Source: Gracilaria gracilis (Eukaryota; Rhodophyta; Florideophyceae; Gracilariales; Gracilariaceae). Taken from it: a stretch of DNA of 64,000 nucleotides. The notes under the pieces were generated by a model that ran no database searches, was not told the DNA's origin, and saw only the letters and a list, made by a program, of their open reading frames with translations. Shown piece after piece: positions 53,705 to 64,000 of the stretch (its first letter is position 1; each line of letters begins with the position of its first letter). The DNA lies in assembly GCA_030374805.1 (NCBI GenBank), contig JARGSG010000207.1, forward strand, positions 496,001 to 560,000, written 5' to 3'. The translations under genes were made by a program, and so were the position numbers.

Positions 53705-56700
53705 AGGGAGTCTCCTATTCGGGAGAGACGTCCTCAGAGCAGAGGCTGCCGACGTCGGAGGCAACGCCGCCTCGCTCCCCGGTTAAGATCCTTTCGGGGA
53801 AAGACACCGCTGACGCGAACTCGGAACACTTGGGTGTTCTCCGCCTACCGTGGATACGGGTGAAGAAAACCCGGTTCCCGAATAGAGTCCTCGTGATGGC
53901 CAAGCGTAACTATAAAGCTTGCGCTGACCTTGGCCTCAGTACCCAGTTTATGGTGCGCACTCTCACGGTACTAGACAGCGGTGCAGGGCCGAACGTCATC
54001 GTGGAGTCCCTCCTGCCACCGCTGGTGCGGACACGTATTCGCCTCGAAGCGACGCCCGAAGTCGCCGACGCGAATAACAACCCGTTAACAACGGTGGGAA
54101 AAATCGACTTAGTCGTGCGTTTGGAGACCTCCGTGGTCAAGTTCGACTTTGTGGTATGTCGGTCATTGGCTGCCTCAGTGATTTTGGGATGTGATTACTG
54201 CGACAGATTCGTCGACGCAATCAGACCCCGCCTCAGGCGTGTGGAATTCGTAGACGGTTCGTCGGTCCCGATAGTTCGTCGTCCGCTGAAGCGTGCATTG
54301 AGGAACCAAGTTCCACTACCTGCTGCGCAGGAACCACCACCGGCGGCTCGCGAGTCCACAAAACTTTGCGTGGGAGCGTCGGTATGCATTCCACCAAAAT
54401 CCCAAGTAATGGTGCAGGTCCATTCCCGTCAACACGGCCTTCGTGTTATCCAACCCATTTTCTCGTTCTACGAGAAGTATTATCTCGCAGTGGCGAATGG
54501 TGTTGCACAGGTGTCACCGAATGCTCCTTTCTGGATACTTGTTGCCAATCTTGGCAACAACCCCCAGTATCTGGTAAAGAACCAAGTCATTGGATCGGTC
54601 ACACTGCACCCACTCGCGATGTTCCCTACTCGAATGACGGCTGTGGATGTCCTCGGTTTGGTTTCCTCAAAAGGGGGCGACAATCCGGGACACCTCCACG
54701 TTCCGTCTAAGGAGGGGGAGGATACTCCCGTTCCAACTCCTGTTTCAACGGATAAATTGCCGAGTGACTCGGAAACCACGCCTGCGACTGCATCCGATAC
54801 GGCACATGGCCCAACGAGCTATGACCGGATCGATCCCGTGAAGGCTCTTGAGGAGCTCGATCTCGACCACGTGCCGGAACCACACCGTGAACGTCTGAGA
54901 GACATGTTACGGGAATTTACCCCAATGTGGGATAGATACCTTGGTGAGATAAATACAACGAAACACCGGATTGATTTGCTACCGGACGCGCGAACCGTTT
55001 TGCAACCCCCGTACAGGGCAGAACTGAAGGATCGGGAAGAGGAGAAGTTCCAAGTTGACAAAACGCTCCGCGCAGGTGTGATTGAGCCCGCTCAGTCACC
55101 CTGGGCATCCCCGGTCGTACTGGCAATCAAGGCAGACGGAACCTGGAGGTTCTGTGTCAATTACCACTGGCTCAATGCCATGACGATCAGGGACACGTAC
55201 CCAATCCCTCGCATGGACGAGTGCATCGATTCACTCGGAAACGCAACCGTATTCACGGCATTGGACGCCAATTGGGAATATTTGCAAGTCCCCGTAAGGG
55301 AGGAAGACCGCGATAAGACCACTTTTGTATGCCACTCTGGATCTTTCCGCTTCAAGCGTATGCCGTTTGGTCTCACCAACGCCCCCGATACATTTCAGCG
55401 TGTTATAGACATCTTGTTGAACCGCTTTAGGTGGCGGACGTGTCTAGTTTACCTAGATGACATAATTTTCTTCTCCATTAATATGGACGATCATCTCACG
55501 CACGTAAGCGAGGTAATGACCACACTGCGTGACGCAGGAATTTTCCTCAAGCTGAGGAAGTGTGAATTCTTCACAGACACCGTGAAGTACCTGGGCCATT
55601 TTATCAGTCCCGGACGGTTGTCGATCGAGGAAGCTCGAGTGAAGTCCGTTGCCAAGGCGAAGTAATCGCGAACCCAAACGGAATTGCGCCCCTTCTTGGG
55701 ATTGGTCAACGTCTACCGATGGCTCGTCCTGAATTCCGCGGATATCGCGGCACCCCTCAACGCACTACTGCAAAAATGCCAGCCATCAAAACTGGTACCC
55801 TTCACGCCTGTCGAGACAGAGGCGTTTAACTCCTTGAAGGAGGCTGTCACATCTGCTCCGATTCTATCGTTGCCAAGAACCCGGACTACCGTACTCCGTG
55901 GACACGGATTCGAGCGACTACCAAGTGGGTTTTGCTCTTTTGCAAACCACCTCCGAAGGGGAACGTAAGCCCATTGGATACTGGTCCCGTGCGCTCATCT
56001 TTCATGAACGGAATTACTCCGTTTCGAAGAAAGAGTGCCTCGCCGTTGTGTGAGCTCTGGGAACTCTTCGCCTCTATCTTATGGGTGTGCACTTTACCAT
56101 TTACACGGTTCATTCCTCGCTGAGGTGGTTAATGAACATCTCCGACCCGTCGGGACGCCTCATGCGATGGAGGCTCTGCCTAGCAGAATTCGACTTTCAA
56201 TTCGTGTATAAGAAGGAAGTGCTAAACACGCAAGCCGCCGCACTGTCGAGATTACCCACGAATGGGGGAGCCTACCCCTCGGGAGACGATGAGATCTCTT
56301 GTTTCGTCGCTGACGAGGTGGACACGGAAGATCCGGAAGGTGAACTCGACATTTGGCCAGAAGACTGGGAATTCGACGATGAATTGGACGAACTACTCGT
56401 GGCAAACGAGAATGGGGCTGACAGGCCCCTACCGGGGAATTTTGTCCCGGTAACACCGGAGGAAATGATCCGAGAACAACACGGCGACCCGTTTTGCGTG
56501 CGAATTCGTGCCCATTTAAACGGAGGTGCAACCCTCTCATTTGAGGTTAATGACGTCGGCTATCTCGTTAGAACAGTCGAGTCTAACCCACAAGTGGTGG
56601 TGCCCTACACGCTGCAGGCGCGGGTACTCCCACTGTCGCATTACGCAAGGTTGACTGGCCACGCGGGGGGACGGAAGTTATACTTAACCCTGCGAAGGGA

Positions 56701-59155
56701 CTTTTACTGGCCCACCATGGTGGTTGATTGCTACGCGACGATGCGGCTCTGCACTGAATGCGCGAAAACCGGGTTAACTCCGGAAGAACTCAAAGAAGAT
56801 GAGATTATTCCCCGCAAGGGCGCCCCTTGAGTTTCTCGAAATCGATATTCTCGGACCTCTCCTGACGACCAGGAGAGGTGACAAGTTTTTGCTCGTAATA
56901 ACGGATCGTTTCTCGAAACTGGTTCGGACTGTCCCTCTGAAGAGGATCACCGCTTTCACGGTAGCCCAAGCCTTCGTGAAGCACTGGATTTTCGTCTACG
57001 GTCCGCCGGTTCAGGTACTCTCTGATAACGGGAAACAGTTGGCATCGCGTTTTTTTCAGGATGTATGCCGCATCCTGGATGTAAAGAACCTGTTCACTAC
57101 AACCTACCATCCCCAGTGTAATGGGCAAGTCGAACGGTTCAACCGGGCGATGCTACCATCTCTCCGTTCTTACGTGGCCGATCACCCAAAGACATGCGAC
57201 CTGTACACTGACGCGCTGACGTTCACATACAACACGCAGGTGCATAGAATTACCGGTGTTTCACCGTTCGAGTTAGTAATCTCCCGGAGCCCCCCCCCCC
57301 CCCGCTGGCATGGGAATCACAACTTACGATGGGTAATTTCCCCTCTGTGGGTGACTACCGCCAGAAATGGAAGCAATGGCTATCCAAGTTGGTACCCGCC
57401 ACTCGCCAATCCATGGCGAGGGCTCAAGCCGCTTACAAGCGTGATTTCGATGCTCGCCTGCCAGGAAGTAACACACCGCCAGTTAAGGCGGGTACCCACG
57501 TCTTCGTACGAAAGAAACACTATAATCCTGATAGGGAGAAATGCTATAGGCTCTTGCCCGTAGCGGATGGACCATTCAAGGTAATCTCCGTCGCGGAGGA
57601 CACAGTGGTGCTGGAAATCAAGGACGCACATGAGCGAATCTCCGGCGATCGCGTGGTCTCGGCCCCACCACCCTCGTCTGAGGTCGTGCTGGCACCTGCC
57701 TGCCCCGTGTCTACGGAATCAACAACCCCCGAAACAATCGTGCTGAATCGCTTGCTGATTCTACCACACCCGAACCGGAAACTGTCAGATATACCGATGG
57801 AATCGGATACACCGATGATATCGGAAAACAATATTGGCCAGAATGGCCATTCTTCTATTCAACCCACTCGCTGGGATCCTACCCGCGTAGCGGAACGCTC
57901 TATTCCATCTCCCGCCGCTCCGTCTAAGGAGGGGAAGGAAGTCACTTCTGCTGAAGGTAATCCGCCGTCGCAACCGGAAGAAGACATCCGTGGTACACGG
58001 CAGGCTGTTGCCACACCGGAAATCCCGTCAGACACGCCGCTTAAGGCGCGGAAACCCAGCGCGTCCTGTTTTTCAGGCCCGAATACGGGAGGCATAACTG
58101 TGCCACAAGCGGAGGAGCTGCACGCTGAAGAACAGAACAACTCCACCCTTGCGCAAGGCGAGCCGTGATCATGTCCTGGTACCAGCTCAGCTTAGCTGTA
58201 AGGAACCAACCCCCCCGGGGATGGCTCCAAACAATCGGTCACACGCGCCCACTGCAACGGCCGACTTGGCGCTGAAACCAACCGCTGGACGCGGGATGGG
58301 AACCCCTGTACAAATAGAATACGACACCGCAAAGCCACGCACGGTTGCGGAAGTCCCGAGTGTCTCGGTAGTCCCTGGCATCGTCGCCAGATGGAAACCG
58401 GTCACCCGGGATGATGTTCTCGTGATTGACGGTGAAGACACGCCATTTGAGCCGGAACTTCCCCAAGTATGTGTGCGGCTCACAATGCATCCAGAACTGC
58501 TGGAGGTCTCACCAGGAGCCCGGAATCACCGGAAGTAACCGTTGGGAACGGATCGCCACGGCGCTGACACTTGGCCCGCGCCGAAAAGGACACCCTGTCC
58601 AGGGAGGCGGATCGTCCCACGGCGCCCCACGGCCACAGGCCGGTGAAGTCATGTGCAAGCACGGAAGGCGCGCGTGGCGCTGCACCACTCGCAGCGCAAC
58701 GCGGGAAAGCCGCGACGAGCTCATCAGAACCACCTTCGGTACGGGTTGAATCACGCAGACTTGCGGTTCGCCCCAAAGCACGCAGACGTGCTGTACGCTC
58801 ACCGGTACGCACACCGAAACACCCACCTCCCCAAAGGATCACTCGGTCAACCGCGACGAACGTATCGATACTTGATTCGGGAAATTCCCTTTCGCAGGGC
58901 AAAAAGCGCACAGCCGTGACGACGACTTGGCAATGCCGGCAGGTGTACTTAAAAGAGTACATCGTCGACCGAATTGTCGGGCATTCCTGGAATCAGGAGG
59001 GTATACTACGCTACCATGTCCGTTGGTACGGGTATGTTCCGGCTCGGGACACCCCCGAGCCGATCGAGCATCTCCCACGTGCAAAGGTGGTTCAGTATCA
59101 CTGTCGAACGGGAAAAGCCCCCCCAGCTACGCTTGGAAGTGCCCAAGTTGGATGA
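53705..59155 (+). pseudogene. pol of chromovirus 2: protease, RT, RNase H, integrase, chromodomain
   Basis: No ATG at the pol start: where chromovirus 1 has ATG the sequence reads GAG. The protease has VLDSGAGPNV (about 53968-53997). The RT is open with YLDD (LVYLDDIIFFS, about 55447-55479). Then TAA 55663, a frameshift near 55886, TGA 56051, and in RNase H the expected HTDHSAL reads YTVHSSL, so the last Asp is Val. A frameshift near 56815 leads into the integrase (IDILGP, LSDNGKQL, GQVERF), which ends at a run of 14 C (57290-57303) where the frame breaks again. WKQWLSK and HYNPDREKCYRL follow, then a Pro/Thr-rich linker and a chromodomain (YLKEYIVDRIVGH...YHVRWYGYVPARDTPEPIEHL, about 58945-59100). 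Confidence 0.88.
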
Positions 59156-59573
59156 GAGAGAACCGTGGAAACGGGAAGAATTAAAGGTGACGAATACACG
59201 TCATGGACAGGAAGAGATCACCGCTCATGCGCTGATACTCCCACCATGGTCGTGCATAATGTTTCGCGACCACACCTGAAGGGTTTCTCACCCAGCTTGC
59301 TGGTCATTACGTGTCAAGCACGGTTTTCCCTGTCGGAAGGGTGTGAATTTCCGCGCGCACCGCTTGAAGTAGCCGGTTCACTACCGATGACTAAAAAAAC
59401 AGGTCATAGACGGAAGGAACCCACAAGCAGGTGCTTTTTTTTGCCAACTATTCGGGCCCAGTCTTACTGGTTATGGCCACTCCTCTCATTTGGAGGCTGC
59501 CTACCGCCGAGGCGTTGCGCCAAAGCTTCCCGCATCGCGGATAAGTCGCCGGTCGCCGTATCGGCGTCTAGCC
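59156..59573. other. Spacer between pol and antisense gene, chromovirus 2
   Basis: About 420 bp; no clear frame. Purine-rich patches are present, but no strong copy of the polypurine tract. Confidence 0.45.
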
Positions 59574-61295
59574 CTACCTCTCGGAGGAATTGTGCGATGA
59601 CGGCACCGGGATTCCCGCCCGTCGGGGAAGTATTCCCGGCAGCCGACGTGAAAGTCGGAACAGCCGAAGCTGACGCGACGCCGCAGCAGCGGGCTCAGAC
59701 TCCTGTGGAAAAGGCTGGTCATTCTCCGGAAGAGTGCCGACAACCATCGCGTCGCCATCACCGCCCGCCGCGTCGGTTGCGTTGCCCAACATGGGTTCAT
59801 TTTCCCCGCTGGAGCGGTAATAATCGTCCGAATTGACGAATCCAATCGGATGACCGTCTGGGATTTCCCTTGGAGCGTTCCATAGTTCGGCCCCTTCATC
59901 AGCGGAAACCTCCCGTTGTTCCCACGGATCGAAGTACACGAAATCTCCCGCCAAGGCGGTATTGCGCCCCAGACCTGGGCCATGCCCACCGCCACCGGTG
60001 AGCCGGCCACTCTGCCCGATCGGGACCGCTTTGCAGTCAATACTGTCGATAAAGTCGAGTAACTCGAGGACTTCTTCGGCGTTAGCCTGACCCCCAAGAG
60101 GGAAGGTTATGTCGAGTTGACGGATACCGGCCCGCACGCGCGGAGGAAGGAACCACAGTCTGTACTGGTCGTAAGCCTCACTGAGAATGTATGCCGCGGC
60201 GCGGACGTGCCACTCGGTGAATACAACCGACCAAAGCCCGTTACACGGATCCGTTAGAAGGTATGACCCTAAGTAGGTGAACACCGGGGGCAGCTCTATG
60301 TAGCACCGCCGGCATGCCTCGAGCTGAGCCCACCAGGCTGGCAGAGAGACGTACCGACCTTGTCGGTGGGCGGGAGCGATACGCTCCACCTCCACGATTT
60401 GATACGGAACGAAGTACCCGAACCAAGAACTGCAGCGACGCTCGAAGCGGATGAATTCCTGAAGGAAGGAGGACCGATAACGACGCGCGAGATAGCGGAA
60501 TTCGGCCCGAATGATCAGTCGTTGCCAGCATAAAGCTTCCTGCCGGACAATCGAAAATCCTGGCCAAGCGAAGGTCTCCAACGGCGACAGCCGGTCGTAA
60601 TAGCTCATCTCCCCGCGGGTGCGGTACTGCTCGATGTCGAACCTCATCTCTTGCGGGATGAGGAACTCGAACGGAGCCCGGCTCTGCCGTTGGTGTCCAA
60701 TCCGCACCAGCATGGCATGAGCCTGAGCTCGGGACTCGCCCGCATATCGGAGAACCTGATGTGCAGGTATGGCAACGCGCAGGCGCCAATCCCACGAGGT
60801 GGTGACGATGGCCGCCAGGTCCCCGGAAAGGCGCTCATTGCCGTCGACGTACTGAGAAATCAGCTCGTCGTCGAACACCTAGATGGGTTGGAACCGCGGC
60901 GCAAGCCTGTGGCTCATAGCCTGTTGCCGATTGTTGGGGTTGAGCCCCACGAAGGATTCGTAGGACGGCCAATTGCCGCCCGCCCCGGAGCCGGTTGACC
61001 CCCCAATTTGGGAATGAATCGCCACCGTTCCGGACGGTTGTCCTTTGTTCGGACCGGTCTGTTGTCCGCCTTGCGGTAAGGGCACGGAACGGAAGCCGGT
61101 GAAGCCGCCTGTGTAGTGTTGTTGAGTGCCACTCATGGTGAGGTCGATGACAGGAGTCGGAGGAGGGAGGTAGTTGGTGACCGAGGTGTCGGGAGAAGAT
61201 GCTGGAGCAATGGTAACTGCGGGTGCAGGAGTGTGCATAGGTGGAGAACGAGAAGTTGCTGGCGAGCTGGGAGAGGGCGTGCTTTTATCCTCCAT
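59574..61295 (-). pseudogene. Antisense gene of chromovirus 2 (574 codons, one TAG)
   Basis: ATG 61295 lies 57 bp from the inner edge of the 3' LTR and reads back toward pol, ending at 59574, 419 bp from the pol stop. One in-frame TAG (60879-60881) is the only break. Residues 1-~138 are Pro/Ser/Thr/Gly-rich (MEDKSTPSPSSPATSRSPP); after the TAG comes a folded-looking domain rich in Arg, Tyr and Trp (EMRFDIEQYRTRGEMSYYDR, SWFGYFVPYQIVEVERIAP, ELPPVFTYLGSYLL, HVRAAAYILSEAYDQYRLWF). The conserved end block GDFVYFDPWEQREVSADEG...REIPDGHPIGFV follows, then an acidic/Ser-rich tail. It is homologous to the antisense gene of chromovirus 1. The function is unknown; placement suggests transcription from the 3' LTR in antisense. 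Confidence 0.75.
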
Positions 61296-61351
61296 GGTTG
61301 TCGTCGTCGTTTCCCTCTGTGACGTGATACGTCCGCCTAAGGAGAGGGATA

Positions 61352-61922
61352 TGTAATGCAACGCCCTCTGATAGAGGTTTTTCACTACTTAGTCATAATC
61401 CGACAGGTCGGACGGGTGCTCCTAATAGGAGTATATGAATAGTAAAAACCACTGTAGTGGGAAGGACACGTGGCACACGGTTGAGCCAGGAGGTTGACCA
61501 CGTACACGTGGGACGGGCGCCACCGCGCGTGGGTAATTACCACTGTGCGCGGGCTTAATTTAGTTAGTTTATTTAATTACTTGTTGGTGCGAGCTCGCCG
61601 CCATGCACAGAAAAAGTCGGGCAACCAGGGTGGGCTCTATACTTCTTCGCCTTCGGCGGTCATCGACTCCTTCTAGGAGAGAGGCTCTGTTGCCTACGGC
61701 AAGTGTATCCTCCCTGCGTTACCTAACAAGAACCATTCGTGGGAGTCTTTTCCGCTTGTCTCGCGTTCGACCCTGTACAGGGATAACCCCGATGTTTAGC
61801 GTAGCCCTTTTCGCCCTTTCCTCCTTTTCCTTCTTTATACCCCCCGCTCTTGCGGATTCCTTTTCTCTTTCTCCACTTCCGTGGACTCGTGCCTCACTCG
61901 AGGACCCGTTCACCTGTTCACA
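61352..61922 (+). repeat. 3' LTR of chromovirus 2
   Basis: Begins TGTAATGCAACGCC, preceded by the purine tract AAGGAGAGGGA (61339-61349). It differs from the 5' LTR by substitutions and small indels, for example in the GCGAGCTCGC region. Confidence 0.82.
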
Positions 61923-62389
61923 CAACTGTAGGAGTCGACTGCAATTTGGTCCAGTGAGGTCCAACTGGTGGACGACAAAGAGGCGTGACAGTCGGCGACT
62001 GGTCCGAGTAGGACTGTGCTACGGCTTGTCGATCCACATGCAGTGGCGGCTCAGCAAAGAGCTGCTTGCAAGCCAATTACGGGCTCGTGTTAGACTGCTT
62101 GACGAAGATTGAATCGATGATAATCGTAGTTTAGGCAGAATGATATCCTCTCGTTCTCATCATCAATACCAATCTGCGATATCTACTTATACCCTGTTGT
62201 AGATACTGTAAACCTGCAAAACCAGCATCTCAAGTGAGCTAAACTATTACAGGAGCTCGTGCAAAGAACTTATCTATAACTTAATACATATTGACAGATC
62301 CAACCATCAAACCGTCCAACTTGCATCCCCTCTCGGAGGAATACACACTTTCCTACACACAAAGATTTTTCTTTTGAACAAAGTTCAAA
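61923..62389. other. Right flank of chromovirus 2, no gene seen
   Basis: A frame that began in the LTR runs to 62112, but it shows no domain and no continuation of the KDZ-like remnant from 50612. Confidence 0.4.
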
Positions 62390-63999
62390 CTAATGTTTTT
62401 CAACCCATCCTTGCGGATTAATATGAAGTTCATTTGCCTCTAACAGTCGCCAGAGTCGATATGTGTTTTGTATCATTCCTTTCGTTATACCATCAGAAAC
62501 ATTCTCACTCCCTGGCATCCACGCTAAAAAGCGAAGCTCTCCTTTTGAATGGCACTCGCGCATAGATGCGACGTCGATCTGTAGGCGTTTCTCGAGGGTC
62601 GCACTACTCTTCGCGATAACATTGAAGACCATACGGGAGTCGACATAGGCATCGATGAGAATCTCACGTCCCAGTATATCCTCTAGCATGCTTTTGGTAA
62701 CAAAAGCTTTGTCAAACCCATAGAGTAACCCATGGATTTCTGCTGCTATTACCGACCTTGTCACTCTCTTGCAACGGAAACTGCCATAATGCAGGATATT
62801 TGCTCTATTCATAGCTTTTACCAGAACCACGACGAATCCAATTTGCGATTTCATATTATACGTATTGGCAAATGATGCGTCGGTGAAGAACGCAATACGA
62901 ATTGAGCTAAGATCAAGCGGCACAAACTTCAAACCCACATTCGCCGTAGCGGTACAGCGCTCCACAACTTTGTTGAGCTCCTTGTAGTCTTTCGGGCTCG
63001 GGTTCTTGCATGAACTGGCAAGCAACTGAACCGACGCACACAAATCTGGTCTCGTACAACACCCGATATTTTAGATTTGGGCTCTCGTGCTTCCAAATTC
63101 TTCTGCATTGAACAACTTTTACATTGATTGTAGCTTCTCTTCTTGAGATAAGGTGAAAACGTTCCGGTTCAATTTTGATATCACCACTCCATTAAATTCT
63201 TAACTCATTCCACTTTGCAAAATCTTTCTTGGCTTGCTTTGCACGGTTTGAAATCTCTTACATTCTTTTACCTCATCCAGCAAAAAATGTTCACTGCCGA
63301 TTCCAAACGAGTCGTCCACTTGCAGAGCAACGATTCCTTCCAAAGAATTCTAATTTCGCCGGTAGAGTAGACAAACGTCTGGTTTCGTTGGAAACATCCC
63401 CAAATGTTTCTTGTGATGAGCATGGTACGTAACAAACCAATAAAGACCACTCTCTGGGATACCGTGGAGCGGTTTGAGAACACGCAAAACCTTGTTCTTC
63501 TCCAAGCCCATTTCTTTCGGTGGTGTAAGGTAAATATCTCGTTCGATTGGGGAGGCGGATTGAACATATGCTTGGGATATGTCCCTGACATATGCCTTGT
63601 AGTTCGGGAACAAAGCCGCGACAGATAATGCCACTCGTTGACCTAGACGTGATACTGTGAGAGACTTCGTGGCAATGTGTATGGCCCCTTTGTCGCGGAA
63701 GTCTTATGCCACGAGTCGTGATTTGTCAAACTTATGGCCATCAACAGTCTTAACCAGGCCCACCCATCGACTACCGAATATTCTGGTGTTGTCCGGAATA
63801 GTCTCAATGCCAACAATTTCGAAGGTCTTTCTTTTCAGTAATTCAGAAAGCTTCTCTTGTCTCGATACAGAGAAGGATTTTCCAGAGCTCTCCTGTGTCA
63901 AAATCTTTGGCTGTTGTGGAATTGCCGAACATTGCCGCCAGAAGAACATCCGATATGTCCTCAACTTGATTCTTCTTCAAAGACCTGTCCAATTCATCA
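62390..63999 (-). pseudogene. copia-like pol remnant (RT and RNase H), continues past window edge
   Basis: One minus-strand frame from about 63964 to 62390 with five in-frame stops (TAA 63704, TAG 63350, TAA 63200, TAA 63119, TAA 63071) and no frameshift in this part. RT hallmarks: IFGSRWVGLVKTVDG, VRDISQAYVQSAS...IYLTPPKEMG, LKPLHGIPESGLYW, and the VDD active site in VALQVDDSFGIGS. RNase H: FFTDASFANTYNMKSQIGFV (first Asp), AAEIHGLLYGF (Glu), IDAYVDSRMVFN (Asp), ending ENVSDGITKG where copia has N-x-ADxLTK. It belongs to a lineage distinct from the copia at 26 kb. The upstream part lies beyond 64000. Confidence 0.78.
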
Positions 64000-64000
64000 T

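Larger units (their letters stand above)
50613..61922 (+). mobile_element. Ty3/gypsy chromovirus 2 (about 11.3 kb)
   Basis: Same plan as chromovirus 1 (gag, pol with chromodomain, antisense gene) but with unrelated, shorter LTRs (593 and 571 bp) and only moderate protein similarity, so it is a different family of the same lineage. The right LTR boundary is uncertain by a few bases. No target duplication seen. Dead by stops and frameshifts. Confidence 0.9.

Noticed and set aside
59574..61295. Antisense gene as a viral envelope protein
   Set aside because: No signal peptide, transmembrane anchor or cysteine pattern is visible in either copy.
1..64000. CRISPR arrays, bacterial operons, rRNA or tRNA genes
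   Set aside because: None seen. The window is eukaryotic, with spliceosomal introns and retrotransposons, and I found no cloverleaf that I could defend.

Overview
This window comes from a eukaryotic nuclear genome, most likely a photosynthetic one. The first ~11 kb holds compact protein genes, some cut by short GT-AG introns (91, 91, 101, 271 and 93 bp). One encodes a photolyase-like/alpha-beta hydrolase fusion, and another carries a twin-arginine thylakoid-type signal. Compact genes, short introns and a sea of degraded retrotransposons and DNA transposons fit a red alga of the Chondrus type, but nothing here proves the species.

Layout: (1) 1-11.1 kb is a gene island: a partial two-helix membrane protein (+), Misato/DML1 (-), photolyase-like/hydrolase fusion (+), a putative thylakoid-lumen protein (-), a 14-3-3 protein (+) and a p24 cargo receptor with a large acidic insert (-). 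(2) 12-26 kb is DNA-transposon territory: a Tc1/mariner element whose first catalytic Asp is now Ala; a KDZ/Plavaka-like transposase frame with two in-frame TAA codons, divergent from a spliced companion gene; a PIF/Harbinger-like non-autonomous element with perfect ends; and a truncated pogo-like element. (3) 26-42.7 kb is a nested insertion: a decayed Ty1/copia element on the minus strand split by a complete but defective Ty3/gypsy chromovirus (29290-40820). (4) 42.7-50.6 kb holds AT-rich spacer, a C-rich minisatellite, and remnants of DDE and KDZ-like transposases. (5) 50.6-61.9 kb is a second, related but distinct chromovirus, inserted in a KDZ-like remnant. (6) 62.4-64 kb is another decayed copia-like pol reading frame running off the right edge.

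The most unusual feature is shared by the two chromoviruses. Between the end of pol and the 3' LTR, each carries a long gene on the opposite strand (antisense to gag-pol). The two antisense proteins are clearly homologous although the elements have different LTRs. In one element the antisense frame has suffered only nonsense changes while its gag-pol has frameshifts. The pol proteins end in a chromodomain far downstream of the integrase. I do not recognise the antisense protein.

None of the mobile elements looks able to move by itself: every long transposase or polyprotein frame has a stop, a frameshift, a deletion or a lost catalytic residue. Many of the in-frame stops are TAA, TAG or TGA codons that C-to-T change could produce.
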